From: Biomphalaria glabrata
Taxonomy: Eukaryota > Mollusca > Gastropoda > Planorbidae
DNA: 64,000 nucleotides
Reading direction: 5' to 3'
Assembly: GCF_947242115.1 (NCBI RefSeq)
Contig: NC_074726.1
Location: 124,001-188,000, forward strand
In this document: positions 58,953 to 64,000 of the stretch, one piece after another
Layout of the letters: the number at the start of each line of letters is the position of its first letter
How positions within the stretch are numbered: the first letter of the stretch is position 1
The notes under the pieces: generated by a model
What the model saw: the letters and a program-made list of their open reading frames with translations, nothing else
Database searches by the model: none
Told to the model about the DNA's origin: nothing
Translations under genes and position numbers: made by a program

Positions 58953-60479
58953 CTAAACAAACATAGAAACAGTTTTAGAGTTATGTAAAGCTTGATAGTA
59001 TTAAAGATAGTAATGAAGTTTGCATTACAAATTATGTTAGAAGGGGAAATCTAGCTAGAACTAATACTGTTTCTCATATTATGGGGTGCAAAGGCACTCA
59101 GTTTATGTTTCAAGGGACAAAAAAAGTATTTTTATTGTAATCATAATGCTTTAATGATTCTCTACAAACACTGAAAATAGATTGATGTAGCTAATTCAAG
59201 AGCATGTATCCCTTATGCCCTCCTACTGGACACCTGGTTATAAGTAACTGTACAAATGTTTTGGTAGTCACACTACTTTGACATAGAGTGAGATAGAATA
59301 TACTCTGTAGGGGCGCACAGGGCTGGAGCCGGATACCTAAGAGTCTTGTAAATAGCTTGTATTGCTGAACATTTTACAAAACTGTTAAATAATATACTTA
59401 TATTTGTTGGTATTATTTTTTTTCCTTGTATATACCTTATTGTTTTAAACTCTGTTACTGATTGATTTATTAAAGATTAACAGTATTTATAAACAGAAAT
59501 TAATCTGTGTAGCATGAGCGTGTCTGTGTGTATGTATGAGGCCACCAACCATAAAGGCTGTGTGTTGGAGAGTCAATGTAAAATATGTTAGTATATATTT
59601 AACTATTTACTAATGTAAATCTCTCATCTGGCTTGAATGGTGATTGGATGTATGTGTTCAAGAATTTCTGAGCAACAACTGGTCATCAGATTTGTAATTT
59701 TTAGTCCAAAGACTGATTCTGGTTCTGGCTTTAAGGGCTTAATACTGATAGCTGTTAGTTAATAGTTGGAATCTTAAGCGTAGTAGGTCATATATTTATT
59801 AATACATTTGCGGCAAACGATATTTTATTAACAGCAGGAACATCCATTATACCTACTTATAACCTGAGCCTTAAATGTTGCGAAGCATAGATTTAATTGT
59901 AGTCTGTAGGCCTACTATTGATATCTATGTTTAGATCTACTGTTATAAGGATCTAAGAGAATTAGGAAAACCAACTATAGAAGAAGAAAAAACTCACCCA
60001 CACCCTCCCTACCAAAAAAAAAACATAAATAGACTTTGTGTTCAACTGATTGTAGCAACCTGGTTAGATAGCCGTAGTGAGCCTACACATGTAGTCCTAG
60101 TGTAGTGGGTATAGATGATTGTGTTGACCCTCATGCATACGCAATAGTGTTTAGTGTGCAGGCAAAAAAAAGATAATACATTGGCATGGTCAGTCAAGCA
60201 TATAGATAAATTATATCCGTATCTTAGTTACAGAGGTCAAGTGTTTCTTAACATTCCAGCATATTTTTTTCTTTGTTTGCTAGATCTAATTGTGGTGCTT
60301 TAGATCAATTTATTTTCTGCGATGTTAAATTTTACTGTAAGGTTTTCCTTTATATATTAAGTCAATAGAATTAAACATCGAAATTAGTTTTAATACAAGG
60401 AAAAAAAGATATATACATGCACACATGCACATATTTGTTTTATTTTATTGTGCAATGAATGTGTATTCAGCGCAAATGA
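58953..60479. other. Noncoding stretch
   Basis: No gene recognised. AT-rich with a GT-rich patch near 59515-59535. Confidence 0.5.
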
Positions 60480-61050
60480 CATTTCTCTCCAAGTAAACAA
60501 ACTTAGTGTCATCATCTAGTGACCTCTAAACAGTGTCAATGTTTCTCAACAATCTGCATTATCCATTCTGGCTTAAGAATGGTAAATGTCTATCAATACA
60601 TTGTCATGGATTAAACAAATAAGAAGTTGGGGGTGTTGAGTCTCTTGAGCCCTCCCTTTAAAGATACCCCTGGTCAGTGTCTGTTTGCCTTGTAGTCCAG
60701 CCTCCTAATTGAGACTTAACTCAAACTAAACAAACTTATTACTTGGCCAATAGTATAAAAGGTGTGGCTTGTGGTCCAGACCCTTGATTGACAACCTATC
60801 TCATAATAACCAAACTCATACCAGATTAACCTTATAAAGATTTGGCTTGTAGTCCCCCCCCCTAATAAAAATTCTTCTCCAAGTAAACAAACTCAGTTTC
60901 CTCATAAGATGTGACCTCTAGACAGTGTCAACACGTTGACATCTGGCTTAATGTGGTCAGCTGTGAATTCTGTGAACTCAATGTTATGGACTAAAGAAAC
61001 AAAAGGAGGTGGGGGTTGCTCATCTCTACCTCTGGAGATATACCTGCATA
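60480..61050. repeat. Degenerate tandem duplication, about 385-bp period
   Basis: The segment starting CTCCAAGTAAACAAACT at 60488 is repeated, diverged, from about 60870; both continue with GTGACCTCTARACAGTGTCA. Between them the phrase GGCTTGTRGTCC recurs about every 100 bp, a second shorter period. Confidence 0.65.
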
Positions 61051-61902
61051 TCTAGACAGATATGACGTAGTAAAGAAATATTACATGTTTACTTGACCAC
61101 TCATAGGTCAAGACAAGCTTTTAAAAAGTGCCAGACATCACTGCTATGTATGTAATGCAAATTTTTAATGTAAAATTTTATTTCTTTTTAGATTAACACG
61201 CCTTGTCTTTGTACTAAAAAATATTTGATGCATAGTCATAGTTTTAAAAACCAATTCTTTTATTTGAAACAAAAACGTTAATGTATTTCAGAACTGACAT
61301 TATTGAATCATGTCCACTTTTTGGATATTGGTATATTTTTATTAACATGGAGATTTAGTTTAAACTTCTTGTTGGACATCGTTTATCAGCGTCGACTACC
61401 ATTATATTGTTTGCCTTTCGCCTGTGTTGTTTCGATATTTAAGTGTTACCTTCGTTTGGCGTATCTGGAAAAGACAGCGTGGAGGGGCCTAACAATATTA
61501 ATAGAAATACAGGTGTAGCTTTTACTATCCGGTAGAACAAAAACGCGTGAATGCGGGACGGCGGAACATGTGAGCTTTTTTTTGATGATTTTGCGAGACG
61601 GTTCCGCATAATGCAGGATGGTAGGCATGTCTGTATAAAGCAAACATCCAACAAAACAAATAAAGTAAACATGGAACAGTGGAACACTGAACTGTCAACA
61701 GTTTTCTAACAGGATGTACAACAGAATTACACTGAACTATGTTGATCAAACAGTTGGTACTCATTTCTTACATATCACTTTTTTTTTCTTCCTCTTGAGA
61801 TATTCAAAATAAATAAAGAGATCAAGTTTAAACCAAGGGTCAGAATGTGAGTCTAATAATCAATCAACAAAACCTTTTTTCTAACTAATTAGAGTGTGGG
61901 AT
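61051..61902. other. Noncoding stretch
   Basis: Several overlapping short frames at 61303-61764 on both strands contradict one another and have no family resemblance. No gene supported. Confidence 0.5.
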
Positions 61903-62050
61903 GTGTGGCTGAGTGGGATAAACCAATGAGCTACCTACATCAAGAGAGCTTGAGTTCAAATTCACACTCTAGCTGAGCCGAGTTTGTTTAGCGCCTAAAG
62001 GTATCATGGAAAACTTCTCTCAGTTACCCCCTTCCCCCCTGTCTATGATG
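61903..62050 (+). mobile_element. tRNA-derived SINE, second family
   Basis: The head GATGTGTGGCTGAGTGGG (A box) and GAGTTCAAATTC (B box) is followed by GAGTTTGTTTAGCGCCTAAA and GGAAAACTTCTCTCAG, then a C-rich run. The body differs from the other two SINE types here. It ends about 30 bp from the potassium-channel-like exon at 62080. Confidence 0.7.
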
Positions 62051-62079
62051 CTAGACAAATAATTTAAATTAAATCATAC

Positions 62080-62185
62080 CATTGACGACTGGATTGGTTT
62101 TCAAAACTGAATTTGCCAAAAGTTTTCTTGATAAGTTAGAGTGCTGTTCCCTTGTCACACTCATGTAGAAACAAATGTCCAAAGA
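62080..62185 (-). CDS. Exon resembling the end of RCK1 of a KCNT/Slo2 channel
   Basis: KCNT (Slo2) channels are sodium-activated potassium channels with two cytoplasmic RCK domains. This 106-bp minus-strand exon has acceptor TTGTCAAG and donor GTATGA. It encodes SLDICFYMSVTREQHSNL and more, resembling human SDTCFYINITKEENSAF at the end of RCK1. It is open throughout. It should follow the exon at 63734 with several exons between, but the 1.5 kb between them holds a LINE and no recognisable channel sequence. Confidence 0.5.
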
Positions 62186-63299
62186 CTTGACAAGAAAACA
62201 TTAAGAGAAATATCAATACTAGAAATAAATTATATAGGTAATAATACATAATGAATGTGTATGCTGAAATTTATAATGAGTGAATATTCACCCCCTCAAT
62301 ATGATATTAATTGATGTTGAGACTTATTGTTAAGATGAACAAAGAAACTACATAATCCCCTGTTTTTGATATGTACATAATTTATTTAGGTTATTATTAC
62401 TTCATACCACCTACGTATTTCTAAAGGAACTATGTTAAAACATTAATCTTATCAAATAAATACAAGAATACCAAACACATAGATGCCCAAGAATGGACAA
62501 GTAAAACAAAACCTTACCAAGGAGTACCAAAAAACAACAACCTTGGAAACATATAACATATGTAACAGCACTGGGGTCCACATTTTATGAGAGAAATTAG
62601 TGAATTATATAAACAAAATAAGGGACTGTAACAAGCAGGGCAATAACCAGTAACCCCAGAAACAGCCTTTATATATGTAATATGTTTGCATCATTCAGTT
62701 TCGAAGTGAGACTGCAATTTGTGTGGTCAGTTAACCAGGAGATTATTGCAAGCTTTATTTAAAGACCAATGTCTGAGTACCACTCATGGAATCAAATGTT
62801 CAGACAGTCTTACGTACATGAGGTTGAGTGAAGAAACATGAAGTCAATCTTAAAAAGAAATTTAAAACAAAAATCTAACATAAAATGGAAAACAAAATCT
62901 TACAGTCTGTGCTTTGTCTTGTGTTAAACGAACAGCCAAAAGAAGAAAGCAAAAGCTTCATGACACCACATCAGGTCCACATCTTTTAGTGCTCATCCCT
63001 TGATGTATATGACTCTATTACACCACTAGTAGATGACTTGCTTTCTGGTTTCCAACTCACAGGGACACAGCAGAATTGCATCTCTATTTTTGAAAAAAAA
63101 AGGTATATAAGGCTAAGCATTCTGATAGCTGAATGAAACATTTTTAAGTTTCTTGGGTTAAATTTTTTCTTTACAACTAATCAAGTTTTCAGTCCAATTT
63201 CTTTTGAAATATGGACAATCTTCTGTACAGTGACTCCCAAGCTGAGGCCACCTCATCCCATCTGTAGCAGTTTTGTTATTTTATCAGAGGCTTAAAGTA
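62186..63299. other. Noncoding stretch where channel exons are expected
   Basis: I searched both strands by eye for the missing middle of RCK1 and found none. Short protein-like phrases (LLAVRLTQDKAQTV near 62920 and FCCVPVSWKPESKSS near 63040, both minus) could not be assigned. Confidence 0.4.
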
Positions 63300-63675
63300 C
63301 ACTTTGTCATCAGTGTATATATAACAATGAGATGCCCCTGTACCTTAGAGAACTGATTACTCCATATGTCCCCCAGAGAGCCCTGCGCTCAATGGACTCA
63401 ACGCTTTTAGTGGTGCAACGTTTCTCCCTCAAAAGCTACGGTCTGCGGGATTTTTCAGTGCACGGACCAAAGGTTTGGAACTCACTCCCCATTGATCTCA
63501 GACAGACAACATGCTATACCACTTTTAAGAAGAACATTAAGACCTACTTGTTTAAAATTTTTTTAGATTAGCTTTTTATTGTGATTGTCATGTTTGTGTT
63601 TGTAATGTTATTACAGCGCCTTGAGCCTACATTTTGTTTGTTAACAGCGCTTTATAAATAAATTATTATTATTAC
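63300..63675 (+). mobile_element. 5'-truncated LINE with ATT tail
   Basis: The plus-strand frame 63332-63571 ends a LINE ORF2. FSLKSYGLRDFSVHGPKVWN, then SLPIDLR and TFKKNIKTYLF, match the ending typical of CR1/L2-like LINEs. The stop is followed by about 100 bp of tail, CTTTGTTAACAGCGC-like, closing in ATTATTATT units. The reverse transcriptase itself is missing. The last part of the frame is open, so this copy is fairly young. It lies about 60 bp from the channel-like exon at 63734. Confidence 0.8.
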
Positions 63676-63733
63676 AACTCTGTTAAAGTTCTATTTATTA
63701 TACACTGGTTGTATGTTTAAGCAATGGCCTTAC

Positions 63734-63855
63734 CTCTAAAGTAGAATTACCATAAAACTCATTCAGGAACTCTATCAGACTGTCAGGGGCTAAGGTTGTA
63801 GCACAGACAATTACATGCTTCTTGTTGTTAGATAGACATAGATTGTAGTCTTTAC
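63734..63855 (-). CDS. Exon resembling the start of RCK1 of a KCNT/Slo2 channel
   Basis: 122 bp on the minus strand with donor GTAAGG. The acceptor AG lies at about 63856. It encodes KDYNLCLSNNKKHVIVC then ATTLAPDSLIEFLNEFYGN, resembling human EKHVVVCVSSLKIDLLMD FLNEFYAHPRLQ, the first strand and helix of RCK1. Open throughout. The membrane part of the channel would lie upstream, outside the window. Confidence 0.55.
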
Positions 63856-64000
63856 CTCAGTGTATGTGGATAAGATTTCCTGAATCTAGAATGGCAAGAA
63901 ATGATTAGTAACATTGTATTTTAATGAACCAGTTAGAAGAAATGACTTAAAATGTTTAATTTTAATTAGCATGTTTATAGTAAAGTACCCCTTTTTTAGA

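Noticed and set aside
61439-61764. Overlapping minus-strand frames near 61.5 kb
   Set aside because: Three frames overlap on one strand and another lies opposite. None shows a motif, and no splice context supports any of them.
62860-62960. LLAVRLTQDKAQTV as another channel exon
   Set aside because: No acceptor upstream and no match to the RCK sequence expected at that place.

Overview
The window looks like a gastropod mollusc genome, probably a freshwater pulmonate snail. The DNA is AT-rich and intron-rich. It carries mollusc-type tRNA-derived SINEs, decayed LINE tails, hAT-like and mariner-like termini, and clusters of the words AGATCT and TCTAGA that I associate from memory with planorbid snails. 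The species assignment is inference. No bacterial, organellar or rRNA sequence was seen.

Layout: 1-3064 is noncoding. 3069-11237 is a complete-looking LTR retrotransposon on the minus strand. Its two 371-bp LTRs appear identical and are flanked by a 4-bp duplication. One 1503-residue Gag-Pol frame has integrase placed before reverse transcriptase, an order known from the Gmr1 group of Ty3/Gypsy elements. 11242-22060 holds no recognisable host gene but has SINE, LINE and hAT-like fragments, two decayed minisatellites and TA microsatellites. 22066-37293 is a 15.2-kb satellite of a 35-bp unit. It ends against a truncated SINE.

37390-45340 is mostly noncoding with LINE and SINE fragments and one possible orphan exon. 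45344-53061 (minus) carries eight exons of the lysine-, glutamate- and arginine-rich C-terminal tail of THOC2, a THO/TREX mRNA-export subunit. One exon holds an in-frame stop, and two junctions do not join in phase as drawn. A second block of the same satellite (53068-57703) starts within a few bases of the most upstream THOC2 exon. Beyond it lie a 538-bp mariner-like MITE, one isolated exon resembling galactocerebrosidase (GALC), and two separated exons resembling the first RCK domain of a KCNT/Slo2 potassium channel. All are on the minus strand.

The host coding content is therefore pieces of three unrelated genes in series, separated by satellite and transposon DNA. I could not find the missing exons between or beyond them. 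Either the locus is a mosaic of gene fragments or the assembly is wrong around the satellite. The observations most worth following are the giant strand-asymmetric satellite and its contact with THOC2, the gene-fragment series, and the Gmr1-like element in a mollusc-like genome.
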